Assembly (NCBI RefSeq): GCF_016865585.1
Contig: NZ_JAESND010000006.1
Coordinates: 173,593 to 237,592, forward strand
Source: Jeongeupia naejangsanensis
GTDB lineage: Bacteria > Pseudomonadota > Gammaproteobacteria > Burkholderiales > Chitinibacteraceae
DNA length: 64,000 nt
Direction of reading: 5' to 3'
The notes beneath the pieces are model-generated. The model was not told the DNA's origin and did not search any database. It saw only the letters and a program-made list of their open reading frames with translations. The position numbers were made by a program, and so were the translations under genes. Positions 8,440 to 16,927 of the stretch are shown in pieces. Each line of letters begins with the position of its first letter. Positions within the stretch are counted from its first letter, which is position 1.

Positions 8440-9381
8440 TTATTCGTCGTCGTCGATCTCGCACATCAGCGCGCCTTGCACGACGTCGCGGCTCAACTGT
8501 GGCGCAAACAGCGAAATGAAGTCGAAGGCATAGCCGCGCAGGTAGGCATCGCGGCGGACGCCGATCCGGGTCGTCGACGGTTCGAACAGATGGCCCGCGT
8601 CGATGGCGACCAGACCGAGATCGCGTTCGGGCTCGAAGGCCATCGCCGCAATGATGCCGACACCGAGGCCGAGCGACACATAAGTCTTGATCACGTCGGT
8701 GTCGATTGCGGTGAGCACGACGTTGGGTGTCAGCCCGGCGGCCTCGAACGCGCTATTGATCTTGTTGCGGCCGGTGAAGGCGAAATCGTAGGTAATCAGC
8801 GGGTAGGCGGCGACGTCGGCGAGTGCCAGCGGTCGGGTCAGTCCGGTCAGCGGATGATCCTGCGGCACGACGATGTCGCGGTTCCAGTCGTAGCAGTCGA
8901 GCATCGCCAGTTCCGGATAATGATCGATCCCTTCGGTGGCGATGGCGATGTCGGCATCGCCGTCGACGACCATTTCGCTGATCTGCGTCGGGCTGCCCTG
9001 CTTGATCGACAGCCGCACCTTCGGGTAGCGCGACAGGAAGGCCTTGATGGTTTTCGGCAGTGCGTAGCGCGCCTGCGTGTGCGTGGTCGCGATCGTCAGG
9101 CTGCCGCCATCGACGTTGACGAATTCTTCGCCGATGCGCTTGAGGTTCTGCGCCTGCATCAGCATCCGTTCGGAAATGCGCAGGATTTCACGCCCGGGCG
9201 CCGTGACGTCGACGACGCGCTTGCCGTTACGGATGAAGATCTGCACGCCGAGTTCGTCCTCGAGCAGACGGATCTGCTTGGAAATCCCCGGTTGCGAGGT
9301 GTGCAGTTTTTCCGCCGCTTCGGACACATTCAGGCCCTGTTTGGCGACTTCGACAAGGTAGCGCAGCTGTTGCAGTTTCAT
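8440..9381 (-). CDS. cysB: CysB-type LysR regulator of sulfur assimilation
   Basis: 313 residues from MKLQQLRYLVEVAKQGLNVS, the diagnostic CysB N-terminus, with the helix-turn-helix LHTSQPGISKQIRLLEDELG. The effector domain keeps CysB features (TTHTQARYALP, QGSPTQISEMV, WNRDIVVPQDHPL). CysB senses N-acetylserine and activates sulfate reduction genes. It is divergent from the TauE-type exporter and cysH, which fits direct control. The ATG at 9381 is used rather than the upstream 9393 codon because family members begin MKLQQL. Confidence 0.93.
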   Translation of the reverse strand: MKLQQLRYLVEVAKQGLNVSEAAEKLHTSQPGISKQIRLLEDELGVQIFIRNGKRVVDVTAPGREILRISERMLMQAQNLKRIGEEFVNVDGGSLTIATTHTQARYALPKTIKAFLSRYPKVRLSIKQGSPTQISEMVVDGDADIAIATEGIDHYPELAMLDCYDWNRDIVVPQDHPLTGLTRPLALADVAAYPLITYDFAFTGRNKINSAFEAAGLTPNVVLTAIDTDVIKTYVSLGLGVGIIAAMAFEPERDLGLVAIDAGHLFEPSTTRIGVRRDAYLRGYAFDFISLFAPQLSRDVVQGALMCEIDDDE

Positions 9382-9485
9382 GGCGGATATCAAATAACCG
9401 AGGATTCTATTATCCTAACATATCAATCTAAGTTGCTATAAAAGCCGTTGCTATCATCGCCGCTCGAATCTAGGAAGCACGCGGC

Positions 9486-10262
9486 ATGGAACTGGCTTAC
9501 ATCATTGCGGGACTCGCAGTCGGCTTTGTCGTCGGCATGACCGGCGTCGGCGGCGGTTCGCTGATGACGCCCATCCTGCTGTTCTTCGGCATCAGCCCGG
9601 CCACGGCCGTCGGCACGGATTTGCTGTACGCGGCCATCACCAAGTCCGGCGGCGTCTTGGTGCACCAGCGGGCCCGCAACATCGACTGGAAAATCACCGG
9701 CTGGCTGGCTGCCGGCAGCGTACCGGCCGCAGCGGCCACGGTGTTGTTGCTGCACAACTGGCACGGCGATATCGATACGGTCAACCGCATCATCAAGCAT
9801 GGTCTCGGCATCGCCTTGCTGCTGACGGCGGTGGCGATCGTGTTCAAGCAGAAACTGCTGACGCTGGCGCAAACCCATGCCAGTGACTGGCTGGCGATGC
9901 CCGACGAGCGCCGCAACGTCTACACGGTGATCGTCGGCCTGTTGCTGGGCGTGATCGTGACGCTGACATCGATCGGCGCCGGCGCGCTGGGTACCGTCGC
10001 CCTGTTCATGCTGTACCCGCTGCTGCCGACCTCGCGCCTCGTCGGCACCGAAATCGCCCACGCCGTACCGCTGACGCTGGTTGCCGGCCTCGGCCATGCC
10101 GGTCTCGGCAACATCGACTGGCACCTGCTGGCCAATCTGCTGATCGGCTCGCTGCCGGCCATCTATTTCGGCAGCAAGCTTGCCGGGCGCGTACCGGACC
10201 GCGTGCTCCGGCCGTTGCTGGCGGTGATGCTGGTGGTAACGGGCACCAAACTGGTATTTTGA
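9486..10262 (+). CDS. TSUP-family sulfite/sulfonate exporter (TauE/SafE-like)
   Basis: 258 residues with about eight membrane helices and the TSUP repeats GLAVGFVVGMTGVGGGSLMT (residues 9-28) and LTSIGAGALGTV. TSUP proteins export sulfite, organosulfonates or related anions. It lies between cysB (divergent) and cysH (29 bp downstream), so removing excess sulfite made during assimilation is the likely role. A short ribosome site (AGGAAG) precedes the ATG. Confidence 0.88.
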   Translation: MELAYIIAGLAVGFVVGMTGVGGGSLMTPILLFFGISPATAVGTDLLYAAITKSGGVLVHQRARNIDWKITGWLAAGSVPAAAATVLLLHNWHGDIDTVNRIIKHGLGIALLLTAVAIVFKQKLLTLAQTHASDWLAMPDERRNVYTVIVGLLLGVIVTLTSIGAGALGTVALFMLYPLLPTSRLVGTEIAHAVPLTLVAGLGHAGLGNIDWHLLANLLIGSLPAIYFGSKLAGRVPDRVLRPLLAVMLVVTGTKLVF

Positions 10263-10291
10263 TCGCAACGATTCACGCATCCGGAGTTCGC

Positions 10292-10975
10292 ATGAGCATG
10301 GACGACAAGCTGGCGGTGACCGTAGCGCTGCTCCAGCGCATTGCCGCCGAATACAGCCCGGCGGTATTCGCCAATTCCTTCGGCGCCGAGGATATGGTGC
10401 TGACCGACCTGATCGCCAGACACGAGATCGGCATCGAGATCTTCAGTCTGGACACCGGCCGCCTGCCCGCCGAGACCTACGAGCTGATGCAGAAAACGGC
10501 CGATGCCTACCCGGCGACGCAAGTGCTGACCTTTTTCCCGAGCGCCGCTTCGGTAGAGCGTTACGTCAACGCCAACGGCATCAATGCCTTCTACGAATCG
10601 GTCGACCTGCGCAAGGAATGCTGTCGCATCCGCAAGCTCGAGCCGCTGGCACGCGCGCTGTCGGGCAAGCAGGCCTGGGTGACCGGCTTGCGGCGCGAGC
10701 AGTCGCCGACGCGGACCGACATGGCGCACCAGGAATTCGACGACGCCAACGGGCTGGAGAAATTCAATCCGCTGCTCGACTGGACCGAGAAGGACGTCTG
10801 GGCCTACATCCGGTCGCAGAACGTGCCGTACAACGCACTGCACGACAAGCATTACCCGTCGATCGGCTGTGCCCCCTGTACCCGCTCGATTGCGATGGGT
10901 GAGGACGTTCGCGCCGGTCGCTGGTGGTGGGAAAATCCCGAGTTCAAGGAGTGCGGCTTGCACGCCAAGCATTAA
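10292..10975 (+). CDS. cysH: Adenylyl-sulfate reductase (APS type, 4Fe-4S)
   Basis: 227 residues from MSMDDKLAV, with GGAG about 5 bp upstream. It reduces activated sulfate to sulfite with thioredoxin. The four cluster cysteines of APS reductases are present as CC (KECCRIRK) and CxxC (GCAPCTRS), so APS rather than PAPS is the expected substrate. The C-terminal ECGLH tail carries the catalytic cysteine. Together with cysB and the exporter it forms a small sulfur module. Confidence 0.93.
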   Translation: MSMDDKLAVTVALLQRIAAEYSPAVFANSFGAEDMVLTDLIARHEIGIEIFSLDTGRLPAETYELMQKTADAYPATQVLTFFPSAASVERYVNANGINAFYESVDLRKECCRIRKLEPLARALSGKQAWVTGLRREQSPTRTDMAHQEFDDANGLEKFNPLLDWTEKDVWAYIRSQNVPYNALHDKHYPSIGCAPCTRSIAMGEDVRAGRWWWENPEFKECGLHAKH

Positions 10976-10997
10976 GGCGAGCGACCGACCAATCCAG

Positions 10998-11024
10998 CGC
11001 CCGCAGATGCGGGCGTTGTTGTTG
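10998..11024 (+). terminator. Intrinsic terminator after cysH
   Basis: CGCCCGC-AGAT-GCGGGCG followed by TTGTTGTTG. The stem is perfect and the U tract is interrupted by G, so termination may be partial. Confidence 0.65.
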
Positions 11025-11230
11025 ACGCAGGTCCATCAGCGTTCGTTGACATGGCGGAAGGGCGCACATAGATTGGTGTGCTTGCCGGGCGGTACGGGTT
11101 TGTAGCGATGCGAAGGATGTCGCTAACCGGTGCTTCACCCGGTTGGGCAAGCGCAGGTCACCGGTATGGGAACGCGGTACCAGTGATCTTGAAAGCGCAA
11201 CAAATATAACGATGAAGAAGAGGACGGGTC

Positions 11231-12109
11231 ATGAGTCAGATTGAGTATTTGATCGGCGTCGACGGTGGTGGTACCGGTACACGCATCTGTATCGCAGGTC
11301 TCGACGGCATCGAGAAAGTCCGTGCGGAAGCCGGTGCTTCGGCGCTGGGCCAGGGCGTCGACAAGGCGTGGGCAAACATCCAGCAGGCGATCCGCGACGG
11401 TTTTGCCGCAATCGGTATTGCTGCGCCGGATTTCTCGCGGTGTGCGGTCGGTCTCGGTCTCTCCGGTGTGCATAACCGTGCCTGGGCCGACGAGTTCGAA
11501 CAGAAGAATCCAGGCTTTGCCAAAATCATCGTTGAAACCGACGGTTTCTCGACGCTGCTCGGCGCACACAAGGGCGAGTTCGGCGCAATCATCGCGATCG
11601 GTACAGGCTCGATCGGCGAAGCCTGGCTGGCCGATGGCACCCGGCTGGAAGTGGGCGGCTGGGGCTTCCCGACCTCGGATGAAGGCTCGGGTGCATTCCT
11701 CGGCCTCAAGGCGATCAACCACGTTCAGCGCGTGTTTGACGGCCGGCAGCCGGTGACCGATTTCAGCCGCAAGCTGATGAGCGTCGTTGGCGAAACCAAG
11801 GAAGCGATCTTTGCCTGGATGGGGCAGATGAAACAGGGCGAGTGCGCGTCGCTGTCGCCTATCGTGGTCGAGTTCGGCGAGCGCGATCCGGTTGCGAAAG
11901 AATTCCTGCTCGATGCCGGTCGCGAAATCGAGATCATCGGCAAGGCACTGCGACGCGATGACGCGGCGCTGCCGATCGCCATCTGCGGTGGCGGCCTGTC
12001 GGAAGCGCTGCGTCCTTACGTTCCGGTGGATTTCCTCGGCAGCACTACGCGGCCGCAGGCCGACTCGTGCGCCGGTGCACTGATCCTGATCCGCCGCGCC
12101 GTCGCCTGA
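11231..12109 (+). CDS. BadF/BadG-family amino-sugar kinase (glucosamine or GlcNAc kinase)
   Basis: 292 residues of the actin-like ASKHA fold. Visible motifs are the N-terminal phosphate loop LIGVDGGGTGTRICIAG, the catalytic-region VGLGLSGVHN, IAIGTGSIGEAW, GGWGFPTSDEGSGA and the late adenosine-binding CGGGLSEAL. The family includes glucosamine kinase (GspK) and N-acetylglucosamine kinase. Placement before a GntR/UTRA regulator and a sugar ABC importer, and a chitinase elsewhere in the window, supports phosphorylation of imported GlcN or GlcNAc. The choice between the two is open. Confidence 0.85.
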   Translation: MSQIEYLIGVDGGGTGTRICIAGLDGIEKVRAEAGASALGQGVDKAWANIQQAIRDGFAAIGIAAPDFSRCAVGLGLSGVHNRAWADEFEQKNPGFAKIIVETDGFSTLLGAHKGEFGAIIAIGTGSIGEAWLADGTRLEVGGWGFPTSDEGSGAFLGLKAINHVQRVFDGRQPVTDFSRKLMSVVGETKEAIFAWMGQMKQGECASLSPIVVEFGERDPVAKEFLLDAGREIEIIGKALRRDDAALPIAICGGGLSEALRPYVPVDFLGSTTRPQADSCAGALILIRRAVA

Positions 12110-12131
12110 CCCAAGCGCCGGAGGCGTCGCC

Positions 12132-12872
12132 ATGCAAGCATCGGCCAAGTTGCTCGTTCTCAAACCCGATCCAGACAGTGCGACGCCGCTTTACCTGCAG
12201 CTTGGCCACAAGCTGGCTGCAGCCATACATGCCGGATTCTGGAAAGCCGACGACCCGCTGCCGTCGGAACGGACCTTCTGCGAGGTGCTTGGCGTTTCGC
12301 GCGTGACCGCACGTAAGGCCCTCGACCTGCTGTACGAGCAGGGCATGATCATCCGGCGCCAGGGCGCCGGAACTTACATTACGCCCAAGCTTGAGCAACC
12401 CCTGACCCGGTTGACCAACCTGTCGGAAATGCTCAAGCAGCGTGGCTTCACGCCGGGGTCGAAATGGCTCAAGCGCGAGGTGGCGACAGCGACACCCGAA
12501 GAACTCCTCAAGCTCAATCTCGCACCGAACAGCCGGGTCAGCCGGCTGCAACGGGTCCGTACCGCCAGCGACGTGATCATGGCTATCGAGGAAACCGCGT
12601 TGCCGTATCACCTGGTCCCGGAACCGGCCGAGATTGGGGATTCTCTTTACGAATTCATGCGCGGCCGCCACCTGAGTGTTGTGCGAGCGATACAAAATAT
12701 CGGTGCAATCAACGCTACCGAGGCCTTGGCGACGCTGGCCAATGTGCCGGTCGGATCGGCCATGCTGCATCTGACCCGGGTCGGTTTTCTTGAAAACGGC
12801 ATGGCCGTCGAGCTGACTCATTCCTATTTTCGCAGCGATTACTACGATCTCGTCGTCGAGCTTCATTGTTAA
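12132..12872 (+). CDS. GntR-family regulator with UTRA domain (NagR/HutC type)
   Basis: 246 residues. The N-terminal winged helix (LPSERTFCEVLGVSRVTARKAL, with the family LPSER motif) is followed by a UTRA effector domain (residues about 95-240, starting LTRLTNLSEMLKQRG). It starts 22 bp after the kinase and probably shares its transcript. UTRA regulators of this type often sense amino-sugar phosphates, so it likely controls the kinase and the ABC importer downstream. The final residues have few features, and an AT-rich intergenic stretch follows. Confidence 0.87.
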   Translation: MQASAKLLVLKPDPDSATPLYLQLGHKLAAAIHAGFWKADDPLPSERTFCEVLGVSRVTARKALDLLYEQGMIIRRQGAGTYITPKLEQPLTRLTNLSEMLKQRGFTPGSKWLKREVATATPEELLKLNLAPNSRVSRLQRVRTASDVIMAIEETALPYHLVPEPAEIGDSLYEFMRGRHLSVVRAIQNIGAINATEALATLANVPVGSAMLHLTRVGFLENGMAVELTHSYFRSDYYDLVVELHC

Positions 12873-13270
12873 TTTGCTGATTAGAAATAAAAAATCCAAA
12901 CCTTTCTGCATTTGTTATGTAGTCGAACTTGTGCGAATTACGTCGTCGGCTACGTCCCGTTCCGGGTATGCCGGATGACTGGCCTGATTTGCCGTTTGTC
13001 CGGTGCGGTCGTGTTGCACTGCGGCATGTTTTGGCGGGTTTCTGCCTGCTTTCAAATTGCGGTAATCTGGCCCGAGCCGTTCAGGCTGGGTGTCGCGAAC
13101 AGGAGGTTCGCCGCATCGAAGTCGGGCGAGTCTTACGCACGCCGAACTACACACCTCCGGCTGCGCGGAAATGGCAACGGTGGTTTGACGGCACAAGAGA
13201 GAAGTTGACTAAGGTTTTCCCGGCCAATTTGGAAGTCGGGTATTCACCTGCTTGGAAGGAGATTGGATCG
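12873..13270. other. 398-bp intergenic region, probable importer promoter
   Basis: No convincing gene is seen. The left 60 bases are AT-rich. The right end carries a good ribosome site (AAGGAGA, about 13255-13261) for the first binding protein. Two TTGAC sequences near 13186 and 13206 could be -35 elements, but I could not pair either with a clear -10. No operator palindrome for the GntR regulator was found by eye. Confidence 0.4.
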
Positions 13271-14521
13271 ATGAAGTTGAAGCGCACCGTCGCACTGGCT
13301 GCCGCCGTATTCGCCGCCACCTCGTTTAACGCCATGGCTGCCGGCAAGGTGCAGGTCGAGTACTGGTCGAACAGCCTGTCGCCGAAGTTCGACAGCGTCA
13401 TGAAGGAACTGACCGGCAAGTTCAACGCCTCGCAGACCGAAATCGAAGCCAAGTGGGTCGACGTGCCGTGGGATGCCTTCCAGGCGCGCATGGTCGCTGC
13501 CGTGGCCAGCGGCAATGTCCCGGGTTTGGTGAACCTGCCCAAGCCGTGGATGGACCAGTACGCCCAGTCGAAGATGATCGTGCCGATCACCAAGCAGGCC
13601 GCCGGCTTCAAGAGTGTCTACACCGAAGGCGCCAACAAGGACGCCAGCTACGACGGCCAGATCTACGGCCTGCCGTGGTACCAGGTGACCGGCGTGCTGT
13701 TCTACAACAAGGACCTGCTGGCCAAGGCCGGCGTCAAGGAAGCACCCAAGTCCTTTAGCGAACTGATGCAGACCGCCAAACTGGTCAAGGAAAAAACCGG
13801 CGTTGCCGGCTTCTCGCCGAAACTGAACGACGGTTTTACCGGCTGGTTCCTGTACGAAGGCCTCCCGGTGATCAAGGATGGCAAGGCTGTCTTCAACAGC
13901 CCGGCCCACGTCAAGCTGGTCGAAGAATTCGCTGCAGCCTACAAGGCCGGCGTGTTCCCGAAGGACGTCTTCAAGATGCAGTTTGAAGACCAGATCGCTG
14001 CTTTCGGTTCGCAGAAGATCGCCATGTTCGCCGAAGGCGCGCATGCGCTGAAGCGTACCAAGACCGACTCGCCGAAGGTTTACGCCGAGACCGGCGTTGC
14101 CGGCTTCCCGCAGGCTGGCGGCAAGACGCCGTTCGGTGGCTTCCTGTTCCTGTGGTCGGTACCCAAGGGCTACAAGAATGTCGACGCAGCGGTCAAGTTG
14201 GGCAAGTTCCTGACCAACGACGAAGCCCAGTTGGCGTTTGCCAAGGCATCGGCGACCTTCCCGTCGAGCAACAAGGCGCTGGACGATGCCTACTTCCAGG
14301 CTGGTGCCAAGTCGGCTGATCCGGTCGAACGTGCGACTGCCGTTGCGGCAACCGCGATCAAGGCATCGCGCACGCTGACCGTTTCGGGTCTGCCGGACGA
14401 AGCGACGATGAACAAGAAGCTCGACGACGAAGTGCAGGCCGCCGTTACCGGTCGCAAGTCCGCCAAGCAGGCGCTGGACGAAGCTGCCGCGTTCTGGAAC
14501 GGCAAACTCTCCGCCAAATAA
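13271..14521 (+). CDS. Sugar ABC transporter substrate-binding protein, copy 1
   Basis: 416 residues from MKLKRTVALAAAVF, with a Sec signal peptide cleaved near AMAAGK. It belongs to the type 1 extracellular solute-binding family (UgpB/MalE cluster): VEYWSNSLSPKFDSVMKEL at the start, YGLPWYQVTGVLFYNKDLLAKAG in the middle. It delivers a sugar to the permeases at 16042 and 16928. It is a tandem paralogue of the next gene, of identical length. The kinase, GntR regulator and window context suggest a chito-oligosaccharide or GlcNAc ligand; this is inference. Confidence 0.88.
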   Translation: MKLKRTVALAAAVFAATSFNAMAAGKVQVEYWSNSLSPKFDSVMKELTGKFNASQTEIEAKWVDVPWDAFQARMVAAVASGNVPGLVNLPKPWMDQYAQSKMIVPITKQAAGFKSVYTEGANKDASYDGQIYGLPWYQVTGVLFYNKDLLAKAGVKEAPKSFSELMQTAKLVKEKTGVAGFSPKLNDGFTGWFLYEGLPVIKDGKAVFNSPAHVKLVEEFAAAYKAGVFPKDVFKMQFEDQIAAFGSQKIAMFAEGAHALKRTKTDSPKVYAETGVAGFPQAGGKTPFGGFLFLWSVPKGYKNVDAAVKLGKFLTNDEAQLAFAKASATFPSSNKALDDAYFQAGAKSADPVERATAVAATAIKASRTLTVSGLPDEATMNKKLDDEVQAAVTGRKSAKQALDEAAAFWNGKLSAK

Positions 14522-14555
14522 GGTGTTTGAGTTATTGCAACTTAAGGTGAATCAA

Positions 14556-14597
14556 ATTTTGCCGGGATGGAAATCTGTTAGACTGTCCCGGCAAAAT
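14556..14597 (+). repeat. Perfect inverted repeat between the two binding-protein genes
   Basis: ATTTTGCCGGGA (14556-14567) and TCCCGGCAAAAT (14586-14597), 12-bp perfect arms around 18 bases. No U tract follows on either strand, so a simple terminator is unlikely. An mRNA 3'-stabilising hairpin or a processing site between the two cistrons is more plausible; an operator is possible. Confidence 0.7.
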
Positions 14598-14698
14598 AAA
14601 CAATCCGCATGATTTGGTGGTGACACTGGGTCGAATGTGGTGTACCGCAAGGACCGAAGTCCTGGCGTTTCTGTCGATAACTCCAAGAGGAAGACAAG

Positions 14699-15949
14699 AT
14701 GAAGCTCAAAAAGATGTTGACCGCCGGTGCAGTCGTCTTCGGTTTCGCTGCGCTTCAAGCGCAAGCTGCGACCGAACTCGAGTTCTGGACCATGAACCTC
14801 GCGCCGAAGTTCAACGGCTACTTCGAGCAAGTTGTTACCAAGTTCAACGCTGCCAACCCGGGCCTGCAAGCCAAGTGGGTTGACATGAACTGGGACCAGA
14901 TCCAGCCGAAGCTGATCGCTTCGATCGCTGCTGGCAACCCGCCGGCACTGGTGAACTTCAACGTGCCTTGGGTGCATGAGTACGCTCAGCAAGGCAACAT
15001 CCTGCCGCTGGACCAGTACCTTGGTGCCGACAAGAACGCCTACCTGGCCGCAGCCCTCAAGGACGTGACCGTCAATGGCAAGGTGTACGCCTTCCCGTGG
15101 TACAACTCGGTTTCGATCATTGCCTACAACAAGGACATCTTCGCCAAGGCTGGAGTGAAGTCGGCTCCGAAGAACTTTGATCAACTGGTGTCCGATGCCA
15201 AGCTGATCAAGGCCAAGACCGGCGTTGCAGCTTTCGCTCCGAAGATGGACAACTTCACCGGCTGGTTCTACTACGCTGGCCTGCCGATGGTCGAGAACGG
15301 CAAGGCCGTGTTCAACTCGCCGAAGCACGTCGCTTTCGTGCAGAAGTTTGCTGACCTGTACAAGGCTGGCGTTCTGCCGAAGGACGTCTTCAAGATGGCC
15401 TTCGAACAGGAAATCGCTGCGTACAACTCGGGCAAGATCGCGATGATGACCACCGCGCCGCAAGCTCTGAAGCGTACCGAAACCGATGCCAAGGCAATCT
15501 ACGACAAGACCGGCGTTGCTGCTTTCCCGGCTGACGCAGGCAAGATGGCCTTCGGCGCCTGGATGATGGACTTCGTGATTCCGAAGGGCACCAAGGATCC
15601 GGCTGCAGCTGCCAAGCTCGGCAAGTTCCTGACTGGCGACGAGCAACAAGTTGCGTTCTCGAAGGCAACCGAAACGACCTTCCCGTCGACCAAGAAGGCT
15701 AACCTCGACCCGTACTTCCAGGCTGGTGCCAACAGCGCCGACGTGGTTGACCAGGCTCGTGCCGTTGCTGCCAAGTCGATGGAAAACGCTCGTACGCTGA
15801 CCATTGCTCCGGGCGTGCTGCCGGACGAAGCTGCAATGAACAAGAAGCTGCAAGACGAAGTTCAGAGCGCGATCGAAGGCCGCAAGTCGGTCAAGGCCGC
15901 CCTGGATGAAGTGGTTGCTGCTTGGAACGAGAAGCTCGGCAAGAAGTAA
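14699..15949 (+). CDS. Sugar ABC transporter substrate-binding protein, copy 2
   Basis: 416 residues with a signal peptide ending near LQAQAAT. It is clearly homologous to the preceding gene across its length (EFWTMNLAPKFNGYF, YAFPWYNSVSIIAYNKDIFAKAG, LPKDVFKMAFEQEIAAYNSG, DPYFQAGANSAD). Alanine codons are often GCT here and GCC in copy 1, which is typical of a more highly expressed gene. The ribosome site AGAGGAAG precedes the ATG. A hairpin with a U tract follows, so the binding protein is probably made in excess of the permeases. Confidence 0.88.
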   Translation: MKLKKMLTAGAVVFGFAALQAQAATELEFWTMNLAPKFNGYFEQVVTKFNAANPGLQAKWVDMNWDQIQPKLIASIAAGNPPALVNFNVPWVHEYAQQGNILPLDQYLGADKNAYLAAALKDVTVNGKVYAFPWYNSVSIIAYNKDIFAKAGVKSAPKNFDQLVSDAKLIKAKTGVAAFAPKMDNFTGWFYYAGLPMVENGKAVFNSPKHVAFVQKFADLYKAGVLPKDVFKMAFEQEIAAYNSGKIAMMTTAPQALKRTETDAKAIYDKTGVAAFPADAGKMAFGAWMMDFVIPKGTKDPAAAAKLGKFLTGDEQQVAFSKATETTFPSTKKANLDPYFQAGANSADVVDQARAVAAKSMENARTLTIAPGVLPDEAAMNKKLQDEVQSAIEGRKSVKAALDEVVAAWNEKLGKK

Positions 15950-15969
15950 GCAATTCTTCTGCTTCTCTG

Positions 15970-16005
15970 AAAACGGAGCTGTCGGTAACGGCAGTTCCGT
16001 TTTTT
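15970..16005 (+). terminator. Leaky terminator/attenuator before the permease genes
   Basis: Stem AAAACGGAGCTGTC / GGCAGTTCCGTTTT with two G-U pairs and a terminal run of T. It lies between copy 2 of the binding protein and the first permease of the same operon, so partial read-through is expected. Confidence 0.7.
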
Positions 16006-16041
16006 CCCGCCGTACATAAATATATAGAGTCGAGTTGCGCC

Positions 16042-16917
16042 GTGAAAAACTCCAGCAGCTATACCGCCATTGCTTATCTGTTCTTGGCCCCCGCCTTGAT
16101 TCTGATGGGTATCTTCACGTTCTGGCCAGTAGGGTATAATACCTATCTGGCATTCAATAACTACAGCATTGCCGAAGGCACGGCGACCTGGAACAACTTC
16201 GAGCACTTCAAGTACATTGCTCAGGAAGAGCTGTTCCACAATGCCCTGAAGAACTCGCTGCTCTATCTGCTGGTTGTTCCGGTGATCCAGATTGCTGCGC
16301 TTGTCGTGGCCAAGCTGGTCAACAACAAGCTGCCGGGGATGACCTTCTTCCGCGCGGCTTATTACATTCCCGTCATTACCGCCATTTCGATTGCCGGCGT
16401 CGTCTGGGCCAACGTCTACAAGTACGACGGCATGCTGACCTGGCTGCTGCAAGCGCTGCATCTGGTACCGCAAGGTCCGGATGGCCAGATCGACTGGCTG
16501 GGCAACCCCGATATCGCGCTCTACATGGTGATGCTGTTCACCTTCTGGAAAGGGATCGGCTACTACATGGTGCTATATCTTGCCGGCTTGCAGGCGATTC
16601 CGGGTGAAGTCGAGGAAGCCGCGATTCTGGATGGTGCCAATGCCTGGGACCGTTTCTGGAAAATCACGGTGCCGATGGTCAAGCCGACGATCCTGCTCTG
16701 TACGCTGCTGTCGACCATTGCCGCGATCCGCGCGTTCCAGGAAATCATCGTGCTGACCAAGGGTCAGGCCGACACCTATACCGCGCTCTACTACGTATTC
16801 GACCAGGCGTTCCGCAACTACAACTTTGGCCGTGGCGCCGCTGCCGGTCTGGTAGTGACCTTCTTCTGCCTGATGTTGTCGGCGATTCAGTTCCGATTCT
16901 TCGGCGAAAAGAAGTAA
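16042..16917 (+). CDS. Sugar ABC transporter permease 1 (MalF/UgpA type)
   Basis: 291 residues from a GTG start (MKNSSSYTAIAYLFLAPAL); the open frame upstream overlaps the attenuator hairpin and is not protein-like. About six membrane helices are present. The cytoplasmic EAA loop for ATPase docking is visible (EVEEAAILDGANAWDRFWKI). It forms the translocation pore with the next permease. The gap to that gene is only 10 bp. Confidence 0.9.
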   Translation: MKNSSSYTAIAYLFLAPALILMGIFTFWPVGYNTYLAFNNYSIAEGTATWNNFEHFKYIAQEELFHNALKNSLLYLLVVPVIQIAALVVAKLVNNKLPGMTFFRAAYYIPVITAISIAGVVWANVYKYDGMLTWLLQALHLVPQGPDGQIDWLGNPDIALYMVMLFTFWKGIGYYMVLYLAGLQAIPGEVEEAAILDGANAWDRFWKITVPMVKPTILLCTLLSTIAAIRAFQEIIVLTKGQADTYTALYYVFDQAFRNYNFGRGAAAGLVVTFFCLMLSAIQFRFFGEKK

Positions 16918-16927
16918 GGAGCGCAAC

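Noticed and set aside
12929..13270. N-terminal extension of binding protein 1 (frame open from 12929)
   Set aside because: The ATG at 13271 has a strong ribosome site and starts a normal signal peptide; the extension has no family character.
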